Part shown: piece by piece, positions 39,908 through 48,558 of the stretch
How the letters are laid out: every line of letters starts with the position of its first letter
Position numbering within the stretch: the first letter of the stretch is position 1
Assembly (NCBI GenBank): GCA_041917255.1
Contig: JAYRYA010000021.1
Coordinates: forward strand, 1 to 64,000
Direction: 5' to 3'
Length of the DNA stretch: 64,000 bases
From: Zoogloea sp041917255
GTDB taxonomy: Bacteria; Pseudomonadota; Gammaproteobacteria; Burkholderiales; Rhodocyclaceae
Made by a program: the position numbers and the translations under genes
Notes under the pieces: model-generated
Told to the model about the DNA's origin: nothing
Database searches by the model: none
What the model saw: only the letters and a program-made list of their open reading frames with translations

Positions 39908-41887
39908 TCAGCGCTGGCGCAGGATCGTCTCCAGGGTCATGCCGGGCTCAAGGGTGCCGCGCCACTCGACGGTCGTGCTCGGCGATCTTTGGTCGTAGCC
40001 GCGGGAGACCCAACCTGCCAGCGGTTCGTCGGAACCGTGCAGGATGCTCACCTCACCATCCGGCGGTAACACCATCGACAGACACACCGGGCCGTTGGCC
40101 ACCAGCAGACCCTCGGGCGTGCACGTCACGTTGCAGGCCTCGCTGAAATGCCAGTGCAGCGTGACGCACTGTGGCGCGGAGGCCTGAATCTCGTCGCGGA
40201 TCGTCACCCTTGCGGCCAGGCGATCCAGCTCCCAACTACGCCGATGCACCGGCCGGCCCGGCAGGCGCCGGTAACCGTCGTGTTCGGCCACGAGACGATC
40301 GACAACACGTGTGGACTCTCGTTCGATCACCGTCACCCGATACTTGCGCACCCACATGAACTTGCCGCCGGACAAGGCCTGATCCTCACCGGCGATGGAC
40401 AAGGTGTTGTGCATCGCCGTGCCGCGGAAGCCGTCACGCCACGCGCGCGGACCATGGTAGGTGCCGGTGCCTGGATCGACGAGAAACTCCCGCCCGCCCA
40501 CCGACAGGGTGAACGACAAGGCGTCGGCGTGACCGTGGGCCGCAATCCCGCCCAAACCCAGCGGTCCGACGTCTGCCACCAGGCGCATCTCGTCCAGCGT
40601 ATCCAGATTGACGCCAAGCACATACACGCCGCCATCGGGGAAATCCACCCGGGTGGTCGCTGGCGCAGCCTTCAGCAGCAGGCTGTCGAACAACGCGCAG
40701 GCTTCGCGGCCGAGCAGCCAGCGGGTACGCAGATCGACAAAGCCGGCCTTTCTGGCCAGGGAGGCGTTCTCGAAAAGCAGCGCACCGGTGGCAAGCTGAC
40801 TCTGGAAAGCGCAGCCGCCGGCGCTGAGGGACAGACCCGTGACCCGGCCATCGTCCGCATCGCCAAACATCGGCACGTTGCCACCGCTGTCCATCACCGC
40901 GGCCACATACACCAGCATCGCCTCCATCCGCAACCAGTAGGCGTCCGAGAACGTCTTGCCGGTGGCTCGGGCAGCCAGCCCGGCGATCAACAGGAAATCC
41001 CACACGAACTGCTGGTAGGCGGTGGTCTGCTCACGATTGACGCCGTCCGGCGCGTTCTGGATGAGCACCTCCCGCTCCAGCCCATCGCGGGCATCCCGTC
41101 GCCACTGCTTGGCCTCGTCCCAGTAGGGCCAGGTGGAGCCCGCCACGAACAGCCCGGTCAGTTCACCGATCAGGTGGTTGTTGGCCGACGAGTGTCGCGA
41201 CTGGTGCCCGCGGATGAACTCGGCGTGGCGCCAGATGCTGGTCAGCCAGTCGGCCCGCAGCACTTTACCCACCGGATGCTGGAACAGCGGCGACGACAGC
41301 CCGCCGATCAGCTGCCAGACGATTGACCAGTTGATGAGCCGGATGCCCGCCTCCAGCGCACTCGACCAGTTTGGCCCCAGCGCGTACGGGCACTGGACGA
41401 ACCAGCTCTCCAGCAGCGTGCCGATGCCGTCCAGGTAGCGCGCATCGCTGGTGATCTGCCACGCCTGGGCGAGGCACACCAGCTCCAGGTGCCGGTTGGG
41501 CTCCCACAGGTACTTGATGTCACCGGTCACCGCAGGGTCGCGGAAAGACATTGTTTTGCCGTAGGTGAGCGGCAACAGTACGCCGTTCGCCGGATTGCGG
41601 TTCCATTCCGGCGGAAAGCCGAGGTTCATGGCGTCGCTGGCAAAGATCCGCCAGTGGCCCGCAAGCACCTCGTTGGCCCGTTGCAGGATGGCACCCGTGG
41701 GCTCGGGCAGCTCCCGCGGCAGCCAACGTGCCCCCAGGCGATCGAGACGGGCAGGCGGCACCTCCGCCGGCGCCTTGCGACGTTCCATCGCAAGGGATGC
41801 ACTGGTGCTGGCGCGGCCCATGATCTCGGCGATGGACATGCAGCGCAGGCGGTTCCAGTACCACCCGACCTGGTTGAGACTAGACAT
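39908..41887 (-). CDS. Heparinase II/III family polysaccharide lyase-like protein
   Basis: A 659-residue protein with an alpha/alpha-toroid heparinase II/III N-terminal region (about 20-330; DIKYLWEPNRHLELVCLAQA, NHLIGELTGLFVAGSTWPYW) and a beta-sandwich heparinase domain (about 360-590; GGIAAHGHADALSFTLSVGG, FLVDPGTGTYHG, FRGTAMHNTLSI). Such lyases are frequent last genes of EPS operons, cleaving or trimming uronic-acid polymers. No clear signal peptide is seen, which is odd for an enzyme of an exported polymer. Its start overlaps the preceding CapK-like gene by 8 bp; last gene of the operon. Confidence 0.88.
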   Translation of the reverse strand: MSSLNQVGWYWNRLRCMSIAEIMGRASTSASLAMERRKAPAEVPPARLDRLGARWLPRELPEPTGAILQRANEVLAGHWRIFASDAMNLGFPPEWNRNPANGVLLPLTYGKTMSFRDPAVTGDIKYLWEPNRHLELVCLAQAWQITSDARYLDGIGTLLESWFVQCPYALGPNWSSALEAGIRLINWSIVWQLIGGLSSPLFQHPVGKVLRADWLTSIWRHAEFIRGHQSRHSSANNHLIGELTGLFVAGSTWPYWDEAKQWRRDARDGLEREVLIQNAPDGVNREQTTAYQQFVWDFLLIAGLAARATGKTFSDAYWLRMEAMLVYVAAVMDSGGNVPMFGDADDGRVTGLSLSAGGCAFQSQLATGALLFENASLARKAGFVDLRTRWLLGREACALFDSLLLKAAPATTRVDFPDGGVYVLGVNLDTLDEMRLVADVGPLGLGGIAAHGHADALSFTLSVGGREFLVDPGTGTYHGPRAWRDGFRGTAMHNTLSIAGEDQALSGGKFMWVRKYRVTVIERESTRVVDRLVAEHDGYRRLPGRPVHRRSWELDRLAARVTIRDEIQASAPQCVTLHWHFSEACNVTCTPEGLLVANGPVCLSMVLPPDGEVSILHGSDEPLAGWVSRGYDQRSPSTTVEWRGTLEPGMTLETILRQR

Positions 41888-43274
41888 TGGCTTCTTCACT
41901 CCCACTGAGCCGGCTGACGATCTGCCGGAACTTTCCATTGCGTGTGCGCGGGATCTCGTCCACGCGCTCGATTCTGATGATGACCTGCTGGCCAAGTCGC
42001 TCCCGCGCACGCAGCAGCAGCGCCTGCTCGTCCCGATGGTTGAAATCGGCGCCGGCGACGATGCGGATCACCACTTCATCCAGGCGCTCCTGCACCACCT
42101 GCGCCTCGACCAGCCCGAAGAGCCCGGAGAAGATCCAGTCCAGCATCACCACATGGCGCCCGTCGGGGGTGCGGATGGCGTCGTCCACCCGGCCGAGCAC
42201 CCGCTCCACCACCCGGAAACTGCGCCCGCAAGGGCAGGCGAAATCCGGGTCGGCCAGCACCACGCGGTCGTCGGCGCGATAACGCAGAAAAGGCATCAGC
42301 AAGTTGCCAAAGCCGGTGGCGATGAGGTTGGAGCTGCCATCGCCGTTGGCTTCGAACTCCACGCAGCCGTAGTCCTCCATCACGTGCTGATGACCGTGCT
42401 CGCAGGTGCCGATGGCGGCGACCCGCTCGAAAGCGCCGTACCAGTCGAAGACCAGGCAGCCGAAGCGTTTCTCGATGATCCGCCGCTCCTCCTCACGCAA
42501 GGTCTCGGACGAGGTGACGATGCCCCGCAGCGACTTGCCGCGGTAGTTGCGGTCATGCTCCTCCAGCCAGCGAGCCAGATAGCCCACCGACGAGGGATAG
42601 GCCTGGATCATCACCGGGTCGAATTTTTCCAGCGCCTCGATGTAGCCCGCGCCGTTGTCTGGCGTGAGGTGGTAGGAGGACAGCATCAGGGTGTTGTCGG
42701 CCCGGTTCATCCGCCAAAGCGGGCCATCCGACTGAGCGGGTGGCACCACCGGATCGCCGCGTAGCCAGGCCCGCCGCTCGCCCTTGCGAAAGCCCGCCCA
42801 GCGGGCCTGCCGATCGATGAAGGCCTGCTCGAAGGCGATCGAAGCCCGGTCGCGCCAGCCAGCCATGGCCTGGCCGGTGGTGCCGCTGGTCGAACCCTTG
42901 AAGCGCAGCCACGGGCCGCCCTCGGCCACCATGCGATCACCCTCCGCGATCACATCGTTCTTGGTGAGCACCGGAATCTCGGCCAGATCGTCCAGGCACT
43001 GCCAGCCTTGCGGGTCTATCCCCAGCCGACCGAACATATCCCGGTAATACGGCACCCGACGCCCGGCATCGAGCGCCAGCGCGCGCATGGTTTCGAGCTG
43101 AAGAATTTCCCACTCGGCACGGGACAACCACTGGCTGATCTCGATACGCTCGGTGATCCGCCGCAGCGCCCGCTGATCGGAGACCAGACCGCGCAGGCGA
43201 GTGCTCAGGGCGAGCATCCGCTCCTGCACGGCCGGCGATGCACGGCGATATAGCTTGGAGTGACTGGATAGCAT
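41880..43274 (-). CDS. Phenylacetate-CoA ligase-like protein (CapK family), copy 2
   Basis: A 464-residue ANL-superfamily adenylate-forming-like protein. GSTSGTTGQAMAGWRDRA is the P-loop-like motif (about residues 105-122), SSETLREEERRIIEKRFGC and VFDWYGAFERVAAIGTCEHG follow, and the C-terminus IPRTRNGKFRQIV keeps the Lys of the ANL C-domain. A Cys-containing FACPCGRSFR segment is present. CapK-like proteins are common in capsule/EPS loci, where they probably activate or transfer an acyl or amino-acid substituent; the substrate is unknown. It sits 8 bp after the GT4 gene and overlaps the heparinase gene. Confidence 0.85.
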   Translation of the reverse strand: MLSSHSKLYRRASPAVQERMLALSTRLRGLVSDQRALRRITERIEISQWLSRAEWEILQLETMRALALDAGRRVPYYRDMFGRLGIDPQGWQCLDDLAEIPVLTKNDVIAEGDRMVAEGGPWLRFKGSTSGTTGQAMAGWRDRASIAFEQAFIDRQARWAGFRKGERRAWLRGDPVVPPAQSDGPLWRMNRADNTLMLSSYHLTPDNGAGYIEALEKFDPVMIQAYPSSVGYLARWLEEHDRNYRGKSLRGIVTSSETLREEERRIIEKRFGCLVFDWYGAFERVAAIGTCEHGHQHVMEDYGCVEFEANGDGSSNLIATGFGNLLMPFLRYRADDRVVLADPDFACPCGRSFRVVERVLGRVDDAIRTPDGRHVVMLDWIFSGLFGLVEAQVVQERLDEVVIRIVAGADFNHRDEQALLLRARERLGQQVIIRIERVDEIPRTRNGKFRQIVSRLSGSEEANV

Positions 43275-43282
43275 GGTGCCGC

Positions 43283-44371
43283 TCAGCCTCGCTCGCCCGA
43301 TGCGTCGTCCAGGCGCTGCCAGGCGGATTCCACCATCGTCCGCACCCGTTCGATGCCATAGCTGTCGAGCACCCGTGCGCGACCGGCTTCGCCCATTCGC
43401 CGTGCCAGCCCGCCATCGCCGAGCAGCGGCTTGAGGGCGATCACCAGCGAAGCCACGTCGTCCGGCTCGCACAGTGCACCGTTGAAGCCTTCGGTCACCA
43501 CCTGGGGAATTCCCCCCACGCGGGTGGCCACCACCGGCAGGCCGGCGGCCTGGGCTTCGAGGAGCGCCATGGGCACGCCTTCGAAACGGGACGGCAGCAG
43601 GAAGATGCCGGCCCGGGCCAGCAGTCGCGCCTTGGCCTCGCCCGCCACCCAGCCAGGCAGCTCGACCCGCTCGGCCACGCCGGCCGCCGCTGCCGCGGCG
43701 CGTACCCGGGCCACATCGCCTTCGCCGGCCAGGATCACCCGCAGCTCGGGCCGCACACCGGCCAGCCTGGCCATGGCGTCGATCAGCACGTACACGCCCT
43801 TGGCGTCTTCCAACCGACCCAGGAACAGCAAGGTGTGCGGTTCGCGCGCGACGTCGGGCGGTAACTGCACCGGCAGCACCGGATTGGGCAGCACCCGCAC
43901 GTCCGGGTGGCCGATGTGCTGACGCAGCCAGTCCGCCCAGCTTTCGGACAGCACGAAGACCACTTCGGCGCCGCGCACCGTTCGATTGATCCACGCCCGC
44001 TCGAGCGACGATGCACCGGCGTGGTAACGGTCAAACGCGCCCCCATGCAGGTGAAAGATGTAGGGCTTGCCGGCCAGCCGGGCCAGCGCCAGCAGCAGGC
44101 TCTTGCGTCGGAAACTGGCATTGGACGCCGAATGGGCGTGCACCGCCGCCAATCGGCCCCGGGCCAGCAGCAGGCAGAACCGCAGCAGCGCGCCAAGAAA
44201 GGTCATCAGCTTGGCCACGGCGCTGCCGTCTGCGTAGGTGGGCAGGTAGCACACTGGACGCTGGCCGCCAAAGCCCGCCTCCTGCCACAGCCGCATCACC
44301 GAAGCGATACCGCCACGAGAATTCGTGGCCGGTCCAAGTATCACAAGCATCGGCGCAGGCGTGTCATGCAT
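43283..44371 (-). CDS. GT4-family glycosyltransferase
   Basis: A 362-residue GT-B glycosyltransferase that adds a sugar to the lipid-linked EPS repeat unit on the cytoplasmic face. N-terminal MLVILGPATNSRGGIASVM, HAHSASNASFRRKSLLL, and C-terminal FLGRLEDAKGVYVLIDAM plus FLLPSRFEGVPMALLEAQAA (the EX7E motif) are typical GT4 features. ATG 44371 has GGAAG upstream; a start at 44350 is possible. It overlaps the CapK fragment by 8 bp. Donor sugar unknown. Confidence 0.9.
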   Translation of the reverse strand: MHDTPAPMLVILGPATNSRGGIASVMRLWQEAGFGGQRPVCYLPTYADGSAVAKLMTFLGALLRFCLLLARGRLAAVHAHSASNASFRRKSLLLALARLAGKPYIFHLHGGAFDRYHAGASSLERAWINRTVRGAEVVFVLSESWADWLRQHIGHPDVRVLPNPVLPVQLPPDVAREPHTLLFLGRLEDAKGVYVLIDAMARLAGVRPELRVILAGEGDVARVRAAAAAAGVAERVELPGWVAGEAKARLLARAGIFLLPSRFEGVPMALLEAQAAGLPVVATRVGGIPQVVTEGFNGALCEPDDVASLVIALKPLLGDGGLARRMGEAGRARVLDSYGIERVRTMVESAWQRLDDASGERG

Positions 44372-44747
44372 GGATGGCTTCCTCGCTCGCGTCGATGTGC
44401 TGGACGATGGTGCGCAGCTTGCCGCACACCGGCCACACGAAATAACGTGGGTCGTCAGGCATCGAGGCAGCCATCACCGCGCGCTCGGAGCGGCCGTGGT
44501 GCAGTTGCACCGGGCACGGGACAACCCGCCGGACGGTGTCGAGCATGGAGGGCTCGACGGCCGCGGAGCACCGCTGAACGCCCCGCACGCGCCGTGGGAA
44601 ATTGGCATTGGCCGGGTGCTTGTCGAGCCAGTCGGCCAACAGATACACCACCGACGGGTCGCCCTGGATGCCGGTGACGCGGTGGCGCCGGGCGGCCACC
44701 ACATGGCCAGGCATCACATCGTTGTAAAGAGGGTCCTCGACGCTCAT
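44364..44747 (-). pseudogene. CapK-ligase fragment (truncated paralogue)
   Basis: An intact 127-codon frame whose product aligns without gaps to the middle of the CapK1 protein encoded immediately upstream: MPGHVVAARRHRVTGIQG versus MPGHVDAAMKCGVSFIQG, FPRRVRGVQRCSAAVEP versus FTQAVRGVQLFSESADE, and HGRSERAVMAASMPDD versus YGHSERSVMAGSMPDD. It lacks the N-terminal ATP/P-loop half and the C-terminal lid domain, so it cannot be a complete ligase. It begins 4 bp after the CapK1 stop and overlaps the GT4 start by 8 bp. Either a decayed duplicate or a small retained protein; the open frame allows both. Confidence 0.75.
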
Positions 44748-44751
44748 GATC

Positions 44752-46188
44752 CTAGTTTCTTGCCTGGGTCTCCGCGGGCCGTTCGGTGAGGTGCTGAATC
44801 ATCAGGCGGCGCTTGCCGCGGGCTGTTCGCTCGATGTGCGGCACCACCTGCAGCTCGGCATCGACGAGGCCCAGCAGCTTGGTCCGGAAGTAGTCGTCGA
44901 TCACTGCCAGCACGGCAGGATCGAGGGGTTCAGCCGACTGAAGGCGAACGGTGATCCGCCCCGGCTCGTGTTGTTCGTACTGGGTGGCCTCCACTTTCAG
45001 AAAGGCCGGCGGACGCAGCCCGCCCAGCGACGCCACCGGTATCCGGCGGCCATCCCGGGCCACGAAATAGTCGTTGCTCCGCCCATCGATGCGCTCCAGC
45101 ACCGGATAGCCGGGCAGCGCCGGGTGGGGCGGACGATCCGACCACATGGCCAGGTCGCCGGTGCGGTAGCGGATGAAGGGCATCGCCTTGTTGTCGAAGC
45201 CGGTGGCCACCACCTCGCCCTGCACACCGGGTTCGGTGATCGGCTTGCCCGCTTCATCCACCAGTTCCACGTGGCCATACAACGGCCACACGAAATAGCG
45301 GTGGTCGTCGGGCATCGAGCCGGCCATTACCGAGCGCTCCGAGTGGCCGTAATGCACCAGCACCGGGCAGCCGAAGACCTTTTCGATCAGCGCCACCATG
45401 CCCTCGTCGGCGGATTCGGAGAACAGCTGCACGCCTCGCACCGCCTGGGTGAAGCGTGGCACCGGGTTGAATTCCAGCCAGCGGGCCAGCTCGTACACCG
45501 CCGACGAGTAACCCTGAATGAAGCTCACGCCGCATTTCATCGCGGCGTCCACGTGGCCCGGCATGTAGGCCGCGTCCAGGTGGTTGGGGCTGATCCAGAG
45601 CATGTGCTTGATCGGCTCGTAACTGTGCAGCGGGCCGCTGTCGGCCACTGCGCCGCGGATGTTGCGCCCGCGCAGGGACAGCACCACGTCCTGACGGGTC
45701 AGCCCGATGCGGCGGCTGAAGGCTTCGATGTAGGCCGACTCCTTCGAGCGGGTGACGCCCTTCTGCAGCGCAAACTTGAAGGGCTCGGCCACCGAGCCGC
45801 TGGTCTGCATGGGCAGACGCTCGGCCTCGCTGCGGGCGGTGGAAAGGTAGGCCTCGGGGTTGCGCTTGTAGTCGAGCTTGGTCATCAGCGGGAACAGCGC
45901 CAACAGCTCGGAGAGCGGCATGTCGATGAGCAGCTGGGCGGCCAGGGCGGCGTAGGCCGGCACGGTCTGGATCGTCCACATCAGTGTCTCGCGCAGGCGC
46001 GATTCGGACAGGCGCTGGATCTCGGCCGGGTCGGTCAGGCTGGCCTCGTCGCGGAAGCGTGCGAAATCCTTGCCGTGGCGCCAGCGGTCCGGCAATAGGC
46101 TGTAGGCGCGGCCCAGCGGCTCCTTGATCCACTGGGGGGCGTCCATGTAGCGCTTGAGCCAGCGGTAACCCCAGTCTTCAATACCCAT
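44752..46188 (-). CDS. Phenylacetate-CoA ligase-like protein (CapK family), copy 1
   Basis: A 478-residue ANL-like protein. MQTSGSVAEPFKFALQKGVT holds a modified P-loop (TSGSVAEP in place of SSGTTGxP), with YMPGHVDAAMKCGVSFIQGY, VHYGHSERSVMAGSMPDD and GEVVATGFDNKAMPFIRYRT-like core motifs, and RTARGKRRLM carrying the C-domain Lys. Probably activates a substituent for the exopolysaccharide; no thiolation partner is evident. It begins 14 bp after the WecG-like stop and is followed by a fragment of a paralogue. The start ATG 46188 is set by the length of family relatives. Confidence 0.83.
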   Translation of the reverse strand: MGIEDWGYRWLKRYMDAPQWIKEPLGRAYSLLPDRWRHGKDFARFRDEASLTDPAEIQRLSESRLRETLMWTIQTVPAYAALAAQLLIDMPLSELLALFPLMTKLDYKRNPEAYLSTARSEAERLPMQTSGSVAEPFKFALQKGVTRSKESAYIEAFSRRIGLTRQDVVLSLRGRNIRGAVADSGPLHSYEPIKHMLWISPNHLDAAYMPGHVDAAMKCGVSFIQGYSSAVYELARWLEFNPVPRFTQAVRGVQLFSESADEGMVALIEKVFGCPVLVHYGHSERSVMAGSMPDDHRYFVWPLYGHVELVDEAGKPITEPGVQGEVVATGFDNKAMPFIRYRTGDLAMWSDRPPHPALPGYPVLERIDGRSNDYFVARDGRRIPVASLGGLRPPAFLKVEATQYEQHEPGRITVRLQSAEPLDPAVLAVIDDYFRTKLLGLVDAELQVVPHIERTARGKRRLMIQHLTERPAETQARN

Positions 46189-46202
46189 TCCCTGCCCCCC
46201 GC

Positions 46203-46934
46203 TCAGCGCCGGACCCATTCGCGCGCAAACAGCGCGACGAAGGCCATGTCGTCGATGAAGTAGCGGCGGAACATCCGCCGCGGCTCCTGCAGGAAGCGGT
46301 AGAACCACTCCAGGCCGGCCTTCTGCATCCACACCGGGGCACGCTTGACGAGGCCCACGGCCACGTCGAAGGTGCCACCGACGCCCATCGCGAAGGGGAT
46401 CTTCATCGCCGCCTGGTGGCGGGCGAGGAAGGCCTCCTTCTTGGGCGAGCTGATCGCCACGAACAGGATGTCGGCACGGGCTTCGGCGATCTGCTCGACC
46501 ACCTGGGCTTCCTCCTCCGGCTTCCAGTAGCCGTTGCGGTAGCCGGCGATGGTGAGACCGGGGTAGCGGGCGGGGTAGAGCCGCGCCACGCCGCTCACCA
46601 CTTCTTCGCGGGCACCCAGCAGATAGACCCGCCAGCCCTTGAGCGCGGCCTGGGCCATCAGCGCCTCGAACAGATCGACGCCGGTGACGCGCTCCTTGAG
46701 CGGCTTGCCGAGCAGACGCGAGGCCCACACCACGGGCATCCCGTCGGCGTTGATGAGGTCGCAGTCGTTGATGATCTGACGCAACGCGGGGTCGCGGTTG
46801 GCCTTGACGATCTTGTCGACGTTGACCACCACGTGCTGATGCGGCGTACCGGCATGGATGAAGCCCTCGACCACGTCGAGCGTCTCCGCCATGTTGAGGT
46901 TGTCGACCTTGCAGCCCATCAAATCGATTCTCAT
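46203..46934 (-). CDS. WecG/TagA/CpsF family glycosyltransferase
   Basis: A 243-residue GT26 glycosyltransferase. VVVNVDKIVKANRDPALRQI, then NADGMPVVWASRLLGKPLKERVTGVDLF, LLGARE and FVAISSPKKEAFLARH are the WecG/TagA signature blocks; the Asp in NADG is catalytic. It transfers an N-acetylmannosaminyl-type residue to a lipid-linked intermediate in characterised members. The ATG overlaps the stop of the GINT-like gene (ATGA), indicating translational coupling within the EPS operon. Confidence 0.92.
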   Translation of the reverse strand: MRIDLMGCKVDNLNMAETLDVVEGFIHAGTPHQHVVVNVDKIVKANRDPALRQIINDCDLINADGMPVVWASRLLGKPLKERVTGVDLFEALMAQAALKGWRVYLLGAREEVVSGVARLYPARYPGLTIAGYRNGYWKPEEEAQVVEQIAEARADILFVAISSPKKEAFLARHQAAMKIPFAMGVGGTFDVAVGLVKRAPVWMQKAGLEWFYRFLQEPRRMFRRYFIDDMAFVALFAREWVRR

Positions 46935-48535
46935 AGCGCTGTTTTCCCGTCGGAATTTTCCCGGCCGCCGCCATTCCGCCCCGTGGCGGAGGGCACGGGG
47001 CGAGTGCCGCGCACCGCGGCAAAGCGTGACCGTCTTGTCAGAAAGTCGAAAACGGTGAGCCCAGGGGCGTGGCTGAGGGTGTGCACGCAGGCAATCCCCG
47101 GCTTCCAACCGGGCTCAATCCGCTGTTCGGTGTGTTCGATGTATTCCGTGGGGGTGAGCCGCTCGATGCGCCGCAGGCTCAGCGCATGGCCGTACTCGGG
47201 TACACATTCCTGCGCTGGCCGCAGCAGCGTGCCGTCACGCACGAACAGCGGACCGGCCGGGCGGGCGAAGCGCGCGTCGGCCACCACTGGATTGGCGGCG
47301 TGAGGCTGCCACGGGCCCAGCGGGCTGTCGGCGTAATAGGCGTGCAGCTCGTCGTGCTTTTCGGCACCCGGCTCGGTGACGTTTCCGAGCATCCACCAGC
47401 GGCCCTCGTGCTCAAAAAGCGTGGCATCCACCATGTCGATGCCGGTCATGATGTCGGCGACCTTCTCCCAGTGGTCCGGCAACTGCACGCAGCGATGCAG
47501 TTCCACTCGGCTGTTGGCGCCACTCTCCGGCACCATCCACAACTGGCCCTGCCATTCGAACAAGAAGGGATACGAGAGATGCCACGGGCGCACCATCACC
47601 GACACCGGCTCGGCCCAGCTGCCGTCCGGCTGCACGCGCATGGCCTTGAGGGTGCCGCGGCCTTCCCGGTAGATCACCTCTTCGATGAACACCCACCAAC
47701 CGCCACCTTCTGCCGGCCACACCATGGGATCGGCCCAGAAGCGGTCTGCGGGCGGGCGGATCAACATTGCACGGGCCGGGTCGAGACACAGGCCTTTCTC
47801 GAACACCAGTGCCAGGCCCCACTGATCGCGGCTCACCGCCTTCACTGCCGTGCGCGACACGGTGCGCCGCACCAGGGTCGCAAAACGTCGGGCCGCGGGG
47901 CTGCCGGGAAAGGCATCGACGCCGCCAGCCGACACTGCCCGCAGCGGACCCAGCTCACCATCGACGGTCAAACGCATCAACGCCCGGCGCACCATGCCCA
48001 TCCCCTTGGCGATGGCCCGACGGCGATTGCGGCGGATCGAGAAAGTGCAGGAAGCCCCCAGCGAAGTGTCGATCACCGCCCCCCCCGGAATCGTCTCCAG
48101 CTGGATCACCGTGCAGTCGGCGCCCTCCACCACCGGATCGGCCCCCGCCAGGGGGGTGACCGCCGGACGGCCAGAGAGCATCAGCGCCCAGTGATGGGTA
48201 GGGCTCAAGGCCATCGGCATCGGCGCTGTGCGCAGATCGAGCAGCACGTCGCAGCCCCGGGTGGCAAGCCAGGCGTCGGCGGGCTCTGCGGTCGGCGCGA
48301 TCCACTCGGCCACGCCGGTCGGGGTCGGCAGATCGGTCAGACGCAGGGGCGACGCGCCCCGGTCAAAGACCATCTCATCGACCCGGTCAGCCCAGTCGGC
48401 TGCAGGCAGCGCCGACGCATCGCGCAGCAGTGCCACGAGGCGCACGTCGGGCAGCGCCAGACAATCGCCCACCAGGCGGGCGACCCAGCCGGGTACCGGC
48501 CCGGCTGGGAGGAAAATGGCGAGACGCACGTTCAT
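46931..48535 (-). CDS. Formyltransferase-like / GINT1-N-like sugar-modifying protein
   Basis: A 534-residue protein that looks two-domain. Residues about 1-190 resemble a formyltransferase-like Rossmann domain (MNVRLAIFLPAGPVPGWVAR; CDVLLDLRTAPMP; VIQLETIPGGAVIDTS). Residues about 230-510 look like a beta-propeller with repeated tryptophan blades (ADRFWADPMVWPAEGGGWWV; HLSYPFLFEWQGQLWMVPES; DATLFEHEGRWWMLGN), similar to the N-terminal domain of plant glucosamine inositolphosphorylceramide transferase 1. This match is from memory. It may transfer a sugar or substituent to the EPS. Not a standard Wzx/Wzy or GT component. Confidence 0.7.
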   Translation of the reverse strand: MNVRLAIFLPAGPVPGWVARLVGDCLALPDVRLVALLRDASALPAADWADRVDEMVFDRGASPLRLTDLPTPTGVAEWIAPTAEPADAWLATRGCDVLLDLRTAPMPMALSPTHHWALMLSGRPAVTPLAGADPVVEGADCTVIQLETIPGGAVIDTSLGASCTFSIRRNRRRAIAKGMGMVRRALMRLTVDGELGPLRAVSAGGVDAFPGSPAARRFATLVRRTVSRTAVKAVSRDQWGLALVFEKGLCLDPARAMLIRPPADRFWADPMVWPAEGGGWWVFIEEVIYREGRGTLKAMRVQPDGSWAEPVSVMVRPWHLSYPFLFEWQGQLWMVPESGANSRVELHRCVQLPDHWEKVADIMTGIDMVDATLFEHEGRWWMLGNVTEPGAEKHDELHAYYADSPLGPWQPHAANPVVADARFARPAGPLFVRDGTLLRPAQECVPEYGHALSLRRIERLTPTEYIEHTEQRIEPGWKPGIACVHTLSHAPGLTVFDFLTRRSRFAAVRGTRPVPSATGRNGGGRENSDGKTAL

Positions 48536-48558
48536 TGCGGCCTCCGAACGCGGCAAGT

